64,000 nucleotides of DNA, from positions 124,001-188,000 of the forward strand of contig JAUTCQ010000001.1 in the NCBI GenBank assembly GCA_030673845.1. Reading direction: 5' to 3'. Made by a program: the position numbers and the translations under genes. The notes beneath the pieces were generated by a model. That model worked only from the letters and a program-made list of their open reading frames with translations. It ran no database searches and was not told the DNA's origin. Below, piece by piece: positions 63,885-64,000 of this stretch; within the stretch, counting starts at the first letter, position 1; the number at the start of each line of letters is the position of its first letter. This stretch comes from Verrucomicrobiota bacterium JB022. GTDB lineage: Bacteria > Verrucomicrobiota > Verrucomicrobiia > Opitutales > Oceanipulchritudinaceae.

Positions 63885-64000
63885 ATGAAGTTTCTCCGGA
63901 AGTTGTTCGGCGGTCGCAAAAAGCCCGCGACGCCCGAAGCGGAAAGCCAATCCGAAGCCCCGGCCAAGATGCAGGTGGTCGACGAGTTCGGCCGCATGCT
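63885..64000 (+). CDS. Start of a gene cut by the window end
   Basis: An ATG at 63885 opens a frame that continues off the window. The visible 38 codons begin MKFLRKLFGGRKKPA, then a Glu/Ser/Ala-rich stretch and MQVVDEFGRM. This resembles a short basic amphipathic start followed by a linker. Too little is visible to name a family. It lies after the metE terminator, so it is probably a separate unit. Confidence 0.5.
   Translation, partial: MKFLRKLFGGRKKPATPEAESQSEAPAKMQVVDEFGRM

Overview
The window is a 64 kb piece of a GC-rich bacterial chromosome. It is densely packed with short operons on both strands and shows no phage, insertion sequence, CRISPR array or rRNA. The best guess is a Verrucomicrobiota genome of the Opitutae/Puniceicoccaceae kind. 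The support is one exported protein with a textbook PEP-CTERM sorting tail, exported proteins with thrombospondin type-3 calcium repeats and aromatic modules, a GYF_2/DUF4339 membrane protein, a type-3 (archaeal/eukaryotic-like) prolyl-tRNA synthetase, and weak or absent Shine-Dalgarno sites at most starts. This placement is inference; no rRNA is present to confirm it.

Layout. 1-12.6 kb: 3' -truncated glycerol kinase, tRNA-Val(GAC), recN, a SurA/PpiD-like anchored chaperone, a YihY/BrkB membrane protein, a GYF_2 membrane protein, an exported GH51 arabinofuranosidase, a THUMP-type rRNA methyltransferase and proS. 12.8-19.7 kb: two exported proteins, a GT2 polyprenyl-sugar synthase, a chemoreceptor paired with a membrane thioredoxin-fold protein, and uvrB. 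19.8-28.2 kb: a signalling block (PAS histidine kinase, a receiver-ATPase protein without phospho-acceptor His, a B-family DNA polymerase with eroded exonuclease motifs, a hybrid kinase whose N-terminus looks like sigma-70 region 2, and a methyltransferase). 28.3-36.3 kb: coiled-coil protein, Cys-rich peptide, DUF6157, sppA, sufT, a Xer recombinase, then an MBL hydrolase, a one-lobe solute-binding lipoprotein and a translationally coupled CDF transporter, and a YciE/F ferritin-like protein.

36.3-50.3 kb: a low-GC exported protein, recD2, a HAD phosphatase, the PEP-CTERM protein, a Cys-tailed sigma factor followed by arsM, a STAS-MlaE permease, a SpoIIAA-like protein, gpsA, a low-GC sulfatase, an LpxH-like phosphoesterase with a GT4 glycosyltransferase, and miaA. 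50.4-64 kb: catB, a large exported TSP3 protein, a renalase-like flavoprotein, a double-AP2 protein, a Tat-exported superoxide dismutase, a PDZ pseudo-protease, ribE, cysI, a kinase-fold protein, metE and the first codons of one more gene.

Connected themes. cysI (sulfite to sulfide) and metE (homocysteine to methionine) are neighbours in sulfur assimilation. glpK and gpsA both work on glycerol 3-phosphate. recN, uvrB, recD2, the Xer recombinase and the PolB-type polymerase cover DNA repair and processing. The most unusual items are the sigma-like domain fused to a hybrid kinase, the half-size periplasmic binding protein coupled to a CDF transporter, the Cys-tailed sigma factor beside arsM, and several enzymes whose catalytic residues appear to be lost.
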